64,000 nt of DNA from Homoserinibacter sp. GY 40078. Its GTDB lineage: Bacteria; Actinomycetota; Actinomycetes; Actinomycetales; Microbacteriaceae. Of this stretch, positions 56,558-64,000 are shown one piece after another. A model generated the notes under the pieces. It worked only from the letters and a program-made list of their open reading frames with translations, did no database searches and had not been told where the DNA came from. The translations under genes were made by a program, and so were the position numbers. How positions within the stretch are numbered: position 1 is the first letter of the stretch; the number at the start of each line of letters is the position of its first letter. The stretch spans positions 62,001-126,000 of the forward strand of contig NZ_VRTZ01000001.1 in assembly GCF_008017545.1 (NCBI RefSeq), read 5' to 3'.

Positions 56558-57541
56558 ATGGCCGTGACCTTCACCGACCTCGACCTCGATGAGCTCCACG
56601 CATACCGACCGCAGCTTGCCGAACCCGCCGACCTCGACGGATTCTGGGAGCGCACCCTCAGCGAGGCGCGAGCGGCTGGCGCAGCCCCGCGGCTGGTTCC
56701 GGTGGAACGGCCCGTGCGAGCGCTCGAGCTCGTCGACCTCACCTTCAGCGGCTTCGGTGGAGAGCCGGTCCGTGCGTGGCTCACGCGCCCGCGCGATGCA
56801 GGTCCGCATCCGGTGGTCGTGGAGTTCGTCGGATACGGCGGCGGGCGCGGCCTCCCGGGCGAGAAGCTCGCGTGGGCGTCCGCCGGCTACGCACACATCC
56901 TGATGGACACGCGTGGTCAGGGCGGCGGGTGGAGCATCGGCGAGACCCCCGACCCGCACGGCTCGGACCCTTCCGCCCCCGGGTTCATGACCCGCGGCAT
57001 CCTCAACCCCGAGACCTACTACTACCGGCGGCTCTTCACGGATGCGGTGCGACTCATCGATACCGTCTCCGAGATCCCCGGATTGGATGCCGAGCGCATC
57101 GCGGTGACCGGCACGAGCCAGGGCGGCGGCGTCGCGATCGCGGCGGCGGCCCTCGCGACGGGAGTGCGCGCGGTGATGCCCGACGTCCCCTTCCTCTGCG
57201 ATTTCCCGCGCGCGATCGTGCGCACACCGTCGGCCCCGTTCACCGAGATAACGCGGTTCCTCTCGGTGCATCGCGACGCTTACGACGCGGTGCTGCACAC
57301 CCTCTCGCACATCGACGGAGCGATCCTCGCGCGGCGGATCACCGCGCCCGCGCTCTTCTCGGTGGGACTCATGGACGAGGTCGTGCTGCCGTCGGGCGTG
57401 TTCGCGGCGTACCACGCGCTCGCCTCCGAGGATCGCGAGCTCACCGTCTACACCTACAACGGACACGAGGGCGGCGCGATGCACCACTGGCAGCGCCAGG
57501 TGGAGTGGCTCGACGAGCGATTCGGGATGCCGGGCGCCTGA
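56558..57541 (+). CDS. Acetyl xylan esterase / cephalosporin-C deacetylase family (327 aa)
   Basis: AXE1-type alpha/beta hydrolase removing acetyl groups from sugars. The nucleophile Ser about 187 is in TGTSQGGGVA, the oxyanion region is in VVEFVGYGGGRG, MDTRGQGGGW follows, and the catalytic His is in NGHEGGAM (about 303). ATG 56558 follows a GGAG. No signal peptide, so it probably deacetylates imported xylo- or cello-oligosaccharides. Confidence 0.93.
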   Translation: MAVTFTDLDLDELHAYRPQLAEPADLDGFWERTLSEARAAGAAPRLVPVERPVRALELVDLTFSGFGGEPVRAWLTRPRDAGPHPVVVEFVGYGGGRGLPGEKLAWASAGYAHILMDTRGQGGGWSIGETPDPHGSDPSAPGFMTRGILNPETYYYRRLFTDAVRLIDTVSEIPGLDAERIAVTGTSQGGGVAIAAAALATGVRAVMPDVPFLCDFPRAIVRTPSAPFTEITRFLSVHRDAYDAVLHTLSHIDGAILARRITAPALFSVGLMDEVVLPSGVFAAYHALASEDRELTVYTYNGHEGGAMHHWQRQVEWLDERFGMPGA

Positions 57542-57566
57542 GCGGCACGTCGGGTTCGCCGGGTCG

Positions 57567-58751
57567 CTAGCGCCCTGCGACGCTCGCCGGATCGCGAAGT
57601 ACGGGGCCGAAGGCGAGTTCGGCGGCGCCGATCAGCAGCCGGTCGCGGGCGAGTCCCGCGGCCTGAATCCGGGTGCCCTCCCAGGCGATCGGCAGGGTGC
57701 GCGCGGCGACGGCGGCATCGAGCGCTTCCGCATCCCAGGCATGGAGCGTCGCGAGGAAGCCGCCGAGCACGACGAGTTCGGGGCCGAGGACGTTGATCGC
57801 GTTGCCGAGCGCGCCGCCGAGCACGATCTGCTGACGAGCCAGCTCCGCATGGAGCGCCGGGTCGTCGGAGGCGAGCACGGCGGCCTGGAACTCCGGCTCG
57901 TCGAGCGTGCGCCTGCCGAGGAGCTCGAGCAGTCGCGCACGGCTCACCTCCTCTTCGAGCGTGCCGCCGACGGTCGCCCGGTGCGCCGGATCGTCGAGGC
58001 GCGGGCGGTTGTGCCCGAACTCACCCGCGTATCCCCACGCACCGCGATAGGGCCTGCCGTCGATGACGACGCCACCGCCGATGCCGCTCGCGCCGCCGTT
58101 GAGGTACACGAGGTGGTCGACCCCGCGTCCGACCCCGAACAGCCGCTCGGCGAGCGCACCGAGCGTCGCGTCGTTGTCGGCGACGGTGGGAAGCCCGACG
58201 ATGTTCTCCACGAGCCGGGCGAACGGGCTGTCACGCCATCCGAGGTGCGGCGCCCAGCGCACCACACCGTCCGCCGCGCGCACGAGTCCCGGCACAGCGA
58301 GCCCCACGCCCAGGATGCGGCGATCGGCCGCGGGACCTGCACGGAGCCGGTCGACGAGGTCGCCGACGATGCGCGCCGCCTCCTCGGGCGACGCCACGTG
58401 GTCGAGCTCGTGACGGATGCGGTGGGTCACGTCGGCGCCCAGCCCGACGACGCCGACGGTCACGGCGTCGATCTCGGGGTTCACCGCGATCACGGCCGGC
58501 CGCGGGTCGGCGAGCACCCGCCGCGACGGGCGTCCGACTCGATTCGTGGCGGAGGGGTCGGTCTCGACCACGAGCCCGAGTTCCACGAGTTCGGCGACGA
58601 GCGCCCCGATCGTGGAGCGGTTGAGCCCGGTGCGCGCCGTGAGATCGGCCCGCGACGGGTCTCCGCCGCGATGCACGAGTTCGAGGACGGTCGAGAGATT
58701 GCGCCGCCGGACGGAGTCGACGGTGTCCCCCAGTGCATCCACCTCGCACAC
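57567..58751 (-). CDS. ROK family transcriptional repressor (394 aa)
   Basis: N-terminal winged HTH (PSRADLTARTGLNRSTIGALVAELVELGLVVE) and a C-terminal ROK sugar-binding fold (GVGLAVPGLVR, VADNDATLGALAE, LNGGASGIGGGVVIDG). The usual zinc motif CxCGxxGCxE after GE-x-GH is missing: the sequence reads GEFGHNRPRLDDPAHRATVGGTLEEE without any cysteine. GTG start. It diverges from the importer operon and probably represses it. Confidence 0.9.
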   Translation of the reverse strand: MCEVDALGDTVDSVRRRNLSTVLELVHRGGDPSRADLTARTGLNRSTIGALVAELVELGLVVETDPSATNRVGRPSRRVLADPRPAVIAVNPEIDAVTVGVVGLGADVTHRIRHELDHVASPEEAARIVGDLVDRLRAGPAADRRILGVGLAVPGLVRAADGVVRWAPHLGWRDSPFARLVENIVGLPTVADNDATLGALAERLFGVGRGVDHLVYLNGGASGIGGGVVIDGRPYRGAWGYAGEFGHNRPRLDDPAHRATVGGTLEEEVSRARLLELLGRRTLDEPEFQAAVLASDDPALHAELARQQIVLGGALGNAINVLGPELVVLGGFLATLHAWDAEALDAAVAARTLPIAWEGTRIQAAGLARDRLLIGAAELAFGPVLRDPASVAGR

Positions 58752-58803
58752 GATAGCGCTAGTCCGATCCGCGGAACCGCCGCCTGACCGTTATTTGTTG
58801 CGC

Positions 58804-58870
58804 TTGACCCCATTTCTGCGCCCTGCGTATGATCGGGCCATCCCAATCACTTTCGACGCAGAAGTCGAAA
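58804..58870 (+). promoter_or_regulatory. Promoter and ROK-type operator of the second importer
   Basis: TTGACC (58804-58809) and TATGAT (58828-58833) are 18 bases apart. Downstream, TTTCGAC-GCAGAA-GTCGAAA (58851-58870) is a perfect 7-bp inverted repeat between the -10 and the ribosome-binding site, where a repressor would block transcription. Confidence 0.7.
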
Positions 58871-58887
58871 CTTTTGAGAGGTGTTCG

Positions 58888-60201
58888 ATGATGAACAGAG
58901 CCCGGATCACACGGGTCGGAGCCCTCGCCGCCGCGAGCGCCCTGGCCATCGGCGGTCTCACCGCCTGTCAGAGCGGCGGAGGCGAGAGCTCCGGCGGAGA
59001 CGTCACCATCACGTGGTGGCACAACTCCACCTCCGACCCGCTGAAGAGCCTCTGGGCGGATGTCGCGTCAGAGTTCGAGGCCGACCACCCCGGCGTCACC
59101 GTGAAGGTCGAGGGGTACCAGAACGAAGAACTGCAGCGCACGCTCATCCCCAACGCCCTCCGCTCCGGCGGCGGCGTCGACCTCTTCCAGGCGTGGGGTG
59201 GCGGTGAGATCAAGGACCAGGTCGCCGCCGGCTACGTGAAGGACATCTCCGACGCCGCCGCGGACACGATCGAAGCGGTCGGTCCCGTCGTGTCCGGCTG
59301 GCAGGTGGACGGAAAGACCTACGGCCTCCCGTTCCAATACGGCATCGAAGGCTTCTGGTACAACACCGACCTGTTCGCCGAGGCGGGCATCGACGCCCCT
59401 CCCACCACTCTCGACGAGCTCTACACCGCCATCGACAAGCTGAAGGCCGCGGGGATCACCCCCATCGCGGTCGGCGCGGGCGACAAGTGGCCGGCAGCGC
59501 ACTACTGGTACAACTTCGCCCTGAAGTCGTGCTCGCCCGACACCCTCAAGGAGGCGCAGTCGCAGCTCGTCTTCGACGACCCGTGCTTCGTCGAGGCAGG
59601 TGAGCTCCTCCAGGAGTTCATCGACTCCGAGCCGTTCCAGGACGGCTTCCTCGCCACCTCCGCCCAGCAGGGTGCGGGCTCCTCGGCGGGCATGCTCGCC
59701 ACCGGCAAGGCGGCGATGGAGCTCATGGGTCACTGGAACCCCGGTGTCATGGGCGGCATCCTGAAGGACGACGCCGGCCAGGACGACGCAACCCCGCCGG
59801 AGTTCCTCGGCTGGTTCAACTTCCCGGGCATCGACGGCACCGCGGGTGACCCGACGGCCGCCCTCGGCGGCGGCGACGGCTTCGCATGCGCGCAGTGGGC
59901 ACCTGACGAATGCGTCGAACTGCTCGAGTACATCGAGTCGGAGGACGTGCAGAGCCGCTTCGGCGAGATCGGCGCCGGCATCCCGGTGCTGCCCGCCGCG
60001 GCATCCAGCATCACCGACCCGAACCTTCAGCAGGTCCTCGAGGGACTCCAGTCGGCCAGCTACGTGCAGCTGTGGCTCGACACGGCCTACGGTCCGACGG
60101 TCGGCGGTGCCATGAACGACGGCATCGTCGCTCTCTTCGGCGGCCAGGGCACGCCCGAAGACATCGTGAAGGCCATGCAGGACGCGGCGGCGACCCTGTA
60201 G
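58888..60201 (+). CDS. ABC sugar transporter substrate-binding lipoprotein (437 aa)
   Basis: Lipobox GLTAC after a signal peptide (RITRVGALAAASALAIGGLTAC). Family 1 solute-binding fold (VTITWWHNSTSDPLKSLWADVASEFEADHPGVTVKVEGYQ; GLPFQYGIEGFWYNTDLFAEAGI). GAGAGG precedes two tandem ATGs (58888 or 58891). First gene of the operon ending with the GH3 enzyme. Confidence 0.94.
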   Translation: MMNRARITRVGALAAASALAIGGLTACQSGGGESSGGDVTITWWHNSTSDPLKSLWADVASEFEADHPGVTVKVEGYQNEELQRTLIPNALRSGGGVDLFQAWGGGEIKDQVAAGYVKDISDAAADTIEAVGPVVSGWQVDGKTYGLPFQYGIEGFWYNTDLFAEAGIDAPPTTLDELYTAIDKLKAAGITPIAVGAGDKWPAAHYWYNFALKSCSPDTLKEAQSQLVFDDPCFVEAGELLQEFIDSEPFQDGFLATSAQQGAGSSAGMLATGKAAMELMGHWNPGVMGGILKDDAGQDDATPPEFLGWFNFPGIDGTAGDPTAALGGGDGFACAQWAPDECVELLEYIESEDVQSRFGEIGAGIPVLPAAASSITDPNLQQVLEGLQSASYVQLWLDTAYGPTVGGAMNDGIVALFGGQGTPEDIVKAMQDAAATL

Positions 60202-60203
60202 CG

Positions 60204-61178
60204 ATGTCGTTCAGCACCACCATGACGGCCGGGTCCGCGACCACCCTCGCGGACCCGGCCCGCCCCCGCCCGCGACAGAGGCGCGTCAACTGGAAGTCCG
60301 TCGCCATGATCTGGGGCTTCGCGGCCCCGGCGCTCATCGTCTACGTGACCTTCGTGATCGTGCCCGTCGGTCTCGCGGCGGTCTACTCCTTCTTCAACTG
60401 GAACGGTCTTGGTCCGCTCGATCGCTTCATCGGCATCGACAACTACGTCCGTGCGCTCAGCGACCCCACGTTCCTCAAGGCCATCGGCAACAACCTGGCG
60501 ATCGTCGCACTGTCGCTGCTCATCCAGGGGCCCGTCGCGATCGGTATCGCGCTGCTGCTCAACCGCCCCCTCAAGGGGCGCGCGCTCGTACGCACGCTGA
60601 TCTTCGTGCCCTACGTGCTGAGCGAAGTCGTCGCCGCGCTCGCGTTCAAGCTCATCCTGCAGCCGAGCGGTCCGCTCGACGCCCTGCTCGAATCGGTCGG
60701 ACTCGGTGGAGTCACCCAGCTCTGGCTCGCCGACCAGAACGTCGTGTTCTGGACCCTCTTCTTCGTGCTCAGCTGGAAGTATCTCGGCTTCGCGATCCTC
60801 CTCATGCTCGCGGGCCTCCAGGGTGTGCCAGACGAGTTGTTCGAAGCGGCCGCGATCGACGGCGCGAGCTGGTGGAGCATCCAGCGCTACATCACCCTTC
60901 CGCTGCTCGGCCCCACCATCCGCATCTGGGCGTTCCTGTCGATGATCGGATCGCTCCAGCTGTTCGACATGGTGTGGGTGCTCACCGGCGGCGGCCCCGT
61001 CAACGCGACCGTCACCATGGCGACCTACATGATGCAGTACGGCTTCCAGCGCTCACAGCTCGGGTTCGGATCGGCCGTCGCGGTGATCCTCTTCCTCATC
61101 TCGCTCGTCTTCGCACTCGTCTACCAGCGATTCGTGCTGCGGCGCGACTTCGCCGGATCCGTCACCCGGGGGGCCTGA
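60204..61178 (+). CDS. ABC sugar transporter permease, MalF-like (324 aa)
   Basis: Six TM helices and EAA loop (VPDELFEAAAIDGASWWSIQRYITLPLLGP). It starts two bases after the binding-protein stop. Its partner permease follows with one base between. No ATPase is encoded, as in the first importer. Confidence 0.94.
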   Translation: MSFSTTMTAGSATTLADPARPRPRQRRVNWKSVAMIWGFAAPALIVYVTFVIVPVGLAAVYSFFNWNGLGPLDRFIGIDNYVRALSDPTFLKAIGNNLAIVALSLLIQGPVAIGIALLLNRPLKGRALVRTLIFVPYVLSEVVAALAFKLILQPSGPLDALLESVGLGGVTQLWLADQNVVFWTLFFVLSWKYLGFAILLMLAGLQGVPDELFEAAAIDGASWWSIQRYITLPLLGPTIRIWAFLSMIGSLQLFDMVWVLTGGGPVNATVTMATYMMQYGFQRSQLGFGSAVAVILFLISLVFALVYQRFVLRRDFAGSVTRGA

Positions 61179-61179
61179 C

Positions 61180-62031
61180 ATGACCACCATCAGCCGAACT
61201 CCGGCGCCACGACGGATCGACTGGGGCTCGCCGTTCGTCTACTTCGTGGCGCTCGTCTGCGTCGCTGTGACGATCGCGCCGGTCGTCTACCTGATCCTCG
61301 GCGGATTCCGCACCACCGGCCAGATCAACGCCGACCCGAGCGCCTGGCCCGACCCGTGGGTCATCGACAACTACGTGTCGGTGCTCGTGTCGTCGAACTT
61401 CTGGGTGCAGTTGACGAACTCGACCATCACCGCGTTCGTCACCACCGCGGGTGTGATCCTCCTGGGCGTCATGGCGGCCTTCGTGATCGCCCGGTACAGC
61501 TTCCGGGGACGCGACGCGCTGTTCACGCTCTTCACCGCGGGGCTGCTCTTCCCGCTCACGGTCGCGGTGGTGCCCCTGTTCACGATGATCAAGGGGCTCG
61601 GACTGCTCGGCGAGCTGGGCGGCATCATCATCCCGCAGGTGGCCTTCGCGCTGCCGACGACGATCATCATCCTCGTGCCGTTCCTTCGGGCGATCCCGGT
61701 GGAGCTCGAGGATGCCGCAACGATCGATGGAGCGGGTCGCTTCGGCTTCTTCTGGCGGATCGTGCTGCCGCTCGCGGGCCCCGGGCTCGTGACGGTCGGT
61801 GTCCTCGCGTTCGTCGCCAGCTGGAACGCGTACCTGCTGCCGCTGCTGATCCTCGGCGACCCGTCGAGCGCCACTCTGCCGCTCGGCACCCAGGCGTTCG
61901 CGACGCAGTACTCGTCCGACACCGCCAAGGTCATGGCGTTCACGACGATCTCGATGATCCCGGCGCTCGTGTTCTTCACCCTCGCGCAGCGCCGCATCGT
62001 GAGCGGCCTGACCGGGGCGGTGAAGGGCTGA
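61180..62031 (+). CDS. ABC sugar transporter permease, MalG-like (283 aa)
   Basis: Six TM helices and EAA loop (IPVELEDAATIDGAGRFGFFWRIVLPLAGP). The ATG is one base after the preceding stop. It completes the membrane channel with the MalF-like subunit. Confidence 0.94.
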   Translation: MTTISRTPAPRRIDWGSPFVYFVALVCVAVTIAPVVYLILGGFRTTGQINADPSAWPDPWVIDNYVSVLVSSNFWVQLTNSTITAFVTTAGVILLGVMAAFVIARYSFRGRDALFTLFTAGLLFPLTVAVVPLFTMIKGLGLLGELGGIIIPQVAFALPTTIIILVPFLRAIPVELEDAATIDGAGRFGFFWRIVLPLAGPGLVTVGVLAFVASWNAYLLPLLILGDPSSATLPLGTQAFATQYSSDTAKVMAFTTISMIPALVFFTLAQRRIVSGLTGAVKG

Positions 62032-62033
62032 CG

Positions 62034-64000
62034 ATGTCGATCCGCGTTCCCGTCTCTCCTGAGTCCTCCGCGTCGTTGCCCTGGAACGACGCGGGCCGCA
62101 GCCCTCACGAACGGGTGGAGGCGCTCGTCGCCGCGATGACCCTCGACGAGAAGCTCGCCCAGCTCTACGGGGTCTGGGTCGGTGCCGACGCCTCCGGGGG
62201 CGAGGTCGCGCCGAACCAGAACGAGATGAGCCAGGAGATCGACCTCGACGAGCTGCTCCCCGCGGGGCTCGGACAGCTCACCCGACCGTTCGGTACTGCC
62301 CCGGTCGATCCGGCGCTCGGCGCTCTCTCGCTGCAGCGCACGCAGGAGCGGATCGTGGCCTCCAGCCGGTTCGGCATCCCCGCGATCGCGCACGAGGAGT
62401 GCCTCGCCGGGTTCGCGACGTGGGGTGCGACCGCGTACCCCGTGCCGCTCGCCTGGGGTGCGAGCTTCGACCCGGACCTCGTGCGCGAGATGGCCGGCCG
62501 GATCGGACGCGACATGCGCTCCGTCGGGGTTCACCAGGGACTCGCGCCCGTGCTCGACGTGGTGCGCGACGCCCGCTGGGGACGCGTGGAGGAGACGATC
62601 GGCGAAGACCCGTACCTCGTCGGCACCATCGCCACCGCCTACGTGCAGGGCCTCGAACAGGCGGGCGTCGTCGCGACGCTCAAGCACTTCGTCGGCTACT
62701 CGGCATCGAAGGCGGGCCGCAACCTGGCGCCCGTCTCGGTCGGCCCGCGGGAGCTCGCGGACGTGCTCCTGCCACCCTTCGAGATGGCGCTGCGCGAGAG
62801 CGGCGTGCGCTCGGTCATGAACGCCTACACCGACATCGACGGCATCCCGACGGCGGCGGACGCGAGCCTCCTCACCGACCTCCTGCGCGAGACCTGGGGA
62901 TTCGACGGCACCGTGGTGGCGGACTACTTCGCGGTCGGGTTCCTCGCGGCGCTGCACGGCGTCGCCGCCCAGGACGACTGGGGCGCGGCGGCACGCGTGG
63001 CGCTCACCGCGGGCATCGACGTCGAACTGCCGACGCTCCGCGGATACGGCGAGCCGCTCGCGCGGGAGGTGCGCGAAGGGCGCCTCGACGAGGCGTTCAT
63101 CGACCGTGCGCTACGCCGCGTGCTGCATCAGAAGCTCCAGCTGGGACTGCTGGATGCCGACTGGTCGGCCGTCCCGTCCGCCCTCAAGGGCCTGCGGGGT
63201 GACGCGGGCGAGCTCCGCGGTCGCATCGACCTCGACACCGCGGAGAGCCGCGCCCTCGCGGCCCGCGTCGCGGAGCGCGCCCTCGTGCTGCTCCGCAACG
63301 ACGGCATCCTGCCGCTCGATGCGCCGCGGCGGATCGCCGTGGTCGGGCCGACCGCCGACGACCCGTACGCGGTGCTCGGGTGCTACTCGTTCCCCGCGCA
63401 CGTGGGCGTCAAGCATCCGGAGATCCCGATCGGGATCGACCTGCCCACCCTGCTCGCCTCGCTGCGGGCCGAGTTCCCGGACGCCGAGATCGACTACGTG
63501 CGCGGGACGACGATCGACGGCGGCGAGACCGACGAGATCCCCTCGGCAGTCGCGATCGCCCGCGACGCGGATGTCGTGATCGTCGCCCTGGGCGACCGCG
63601 CCGGCCTCTTCGGCCGCGGCACCTCGGGCGAGGGATGCGATGTGGAGTCGCTCGCGCTCCCCGGCGCCCAGCAGGATCTGCTCGATGCGGTGCTCGCATC
63701 CGGAACGCCCGCCGTCGTGACGCTGCTCGCCGGCCGACCGTACGCGCTCGGCGACGCACCGACCACGGCGGGGGCGATCCTCGAAGCCTTCTTCCTCGGC
63801 GAGGAGGGGACCCGGGTGGTCGCGGGTGCGTTGAGCGGGCGGGTGAACCCCGGAGGCCGCCTGCCCGTGAGCGTGCCCGCGACCGTCGGAGCCCAGCCGT
63901 CGACCTACCTCGCGGCACCGCTCGCCCGGAGGAGCACGGTGTCGAACATCGACCCGAGCCCCGCGTATCCGTTCGGCCACGGCCTGTCGTACACGAGCTT
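62034..64000 (+). CDS. GH3 beta-glycosidase (partial, runs off right edge)
   Basis: 655 residues visible. N-terminal TIM barrel (AAMTLDEKLAQLYGVWVG, SRFGIPAIAHEECLAGF, VLDVVRDARWGRVEETIGEDPYLV, VATLKHFVGYSASKAGRN) with a likely nucleophile Asp about 297 in GTVVADYFAV. The second alpha/beta domain follows (LLRNDGILPLDAPRRIAVVGPTADD) and the third begins near YPFGHGLSYTS. No signal peptide. It resembles beta-xylosidase/beta-glucosidase types and would split oligosaccharides brought in by the adjacent importer. Confidence 0.94.
   Translation, partial: MSIRVPVSPESSASLPWNDAGRSPHERVEALVAAMTLDEKLAQLYGVWVGADASGGEVAPNQNEMSQEIDLDELLPAGLGQLTRPFGTAPVDPALGALSLQRTQERIVASSRFGIPAIAHEECLAGFATWGATAYPVPLAWGASFDPDLVREMAGRIGRDMRSVGVHQGLAPVLDVVRDARWGRVEETIGEDPYLVGTIATAYVQGLEQAGVVATLKHFVGYSASKAGRNLAPVSVGPRELADVLLPPFEMALRESGVRSVMNAYTDIDGIPTAADASLLTDLLRETWGFDGTVVADYFAVGFLAALHGVAAQDDWGAAARVALTAGIDVELPTLRGYGEPLAREVREGRLDEAFIDRALRRVLHQKLQLGLLDADWSAVPSALKGLRGDAGELRGRIDLDTAESRALAARVAERALVLLRNDGILPLDAPRRIAVVGPTADDPYAVLGCYSFPAHVGVKHPEIPIGIDLPTLLASLRAEFPDAEIDYVRGTTIDGGETDEIPSAVAIARDADVVIVALGDRAGLFGRGTSGEGCDVESLALPGAQQDLLDAVLASGTPAVVTLLAGRPYALGDAPTTAGAILEAFFLGEEGTRVVAGALSGRVNPGGRLPVSVPATVGAQPSTYLAAPLARRSTVSNIDPSPAYPFGHGLSYTS

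Overview
This is a chromosome-like window from a high-G+C Gram-positive actinobacterium, most probably a member of Microbacteriaceae. The case rests on strong G/C third-position bias, frequent GTG starts and GTGA/TGATG gene overlaps, an actinobacterial tad pilus locus with a DUF4244 gene, a LAGTG-type sorting signal, an Rv2578c-type radical SAM protein, and a small SRP RNA next to dnaX. The genus cannot be settled from the sequence alone.

Bases 1 to about 10,420 are accessory DNA derived from a phage or phage satellite. Phage-type genes lie on the minus strand: a prim-pol/AAA replication protein running off the left edge, a tape-measure-like tail protein without its structural neighbours, a zinc-ribbon miniprotein, a one-TM miniprotein, and three tightly coupled genes beginning with a 253-aa protein. 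Two cargo blocks sit between them on the plus strand. The first (2259-4122) is three coupled genes: a HEPN-like protein with an R-x6-H motif flanked by two divergent paralogues of each other. The second (5983-7964) is a proteasome-like Ntn-hydrolase candidate plus a two-TM coiled-coil protein split by a dinucleotide frameshift. Both look like defence cargo and are the best candidates for an undescribed system. The right edge (about 10,421) is a scar where a DUF4244 pilin-like gene of the tad locus and a phage gene are both truncated.

Bases 10.5-16.0 kb hold the rest of the tad locus (tadA, tadB) and a 1043-aa cell-wall-anchored alpha/beta hydrolase. Bases 16.0-40 kb are mostly core genes: acsA, a DUF4177-RidA pair, a class A PBP with PASTA domains, a metallophosphoesterase, a MurE-type ligase, tRNA-Pro, tdk, a response regulator, a radical SAM protein, an MBL/TetR pair, mqo, a MerR/membrane-protein pair, asd, a YdjI/YdjG-like membrane-stress operon, lysC, recR, dnaX, the SRP RNA and tRNA-Ser. 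A 68-bp unit is tandemly triplicated at the 3' end of lysC.

Bases 39.6-50.1 kb form one sugar-catabolic regulon: ribokinase, GH78 alpha-L-rhamnosidase, a secreted GH71/GH99-like glycosidase, a LacI repressor, a nucleoside hydrolase and an ABC importer. Two identical copies of the palindrome TTAAATCGATTTAA mark its divergent promoter and its transporter promoter. Bases 50.2-54.8 kb carry miscellaneous genes (PH-like membrane protein, GNAT, saccharopine-dehydrogenase-like, PAP2, Bcr/CflA exporter). Bases 54.8-64.0 kb form a second sugar locus: GH1 beta-glucosidase, AXE1-type esterase, ROK repressor without the usual zinc cysteines, ABC importer, and a GH3 glycosidase running off the right edge.
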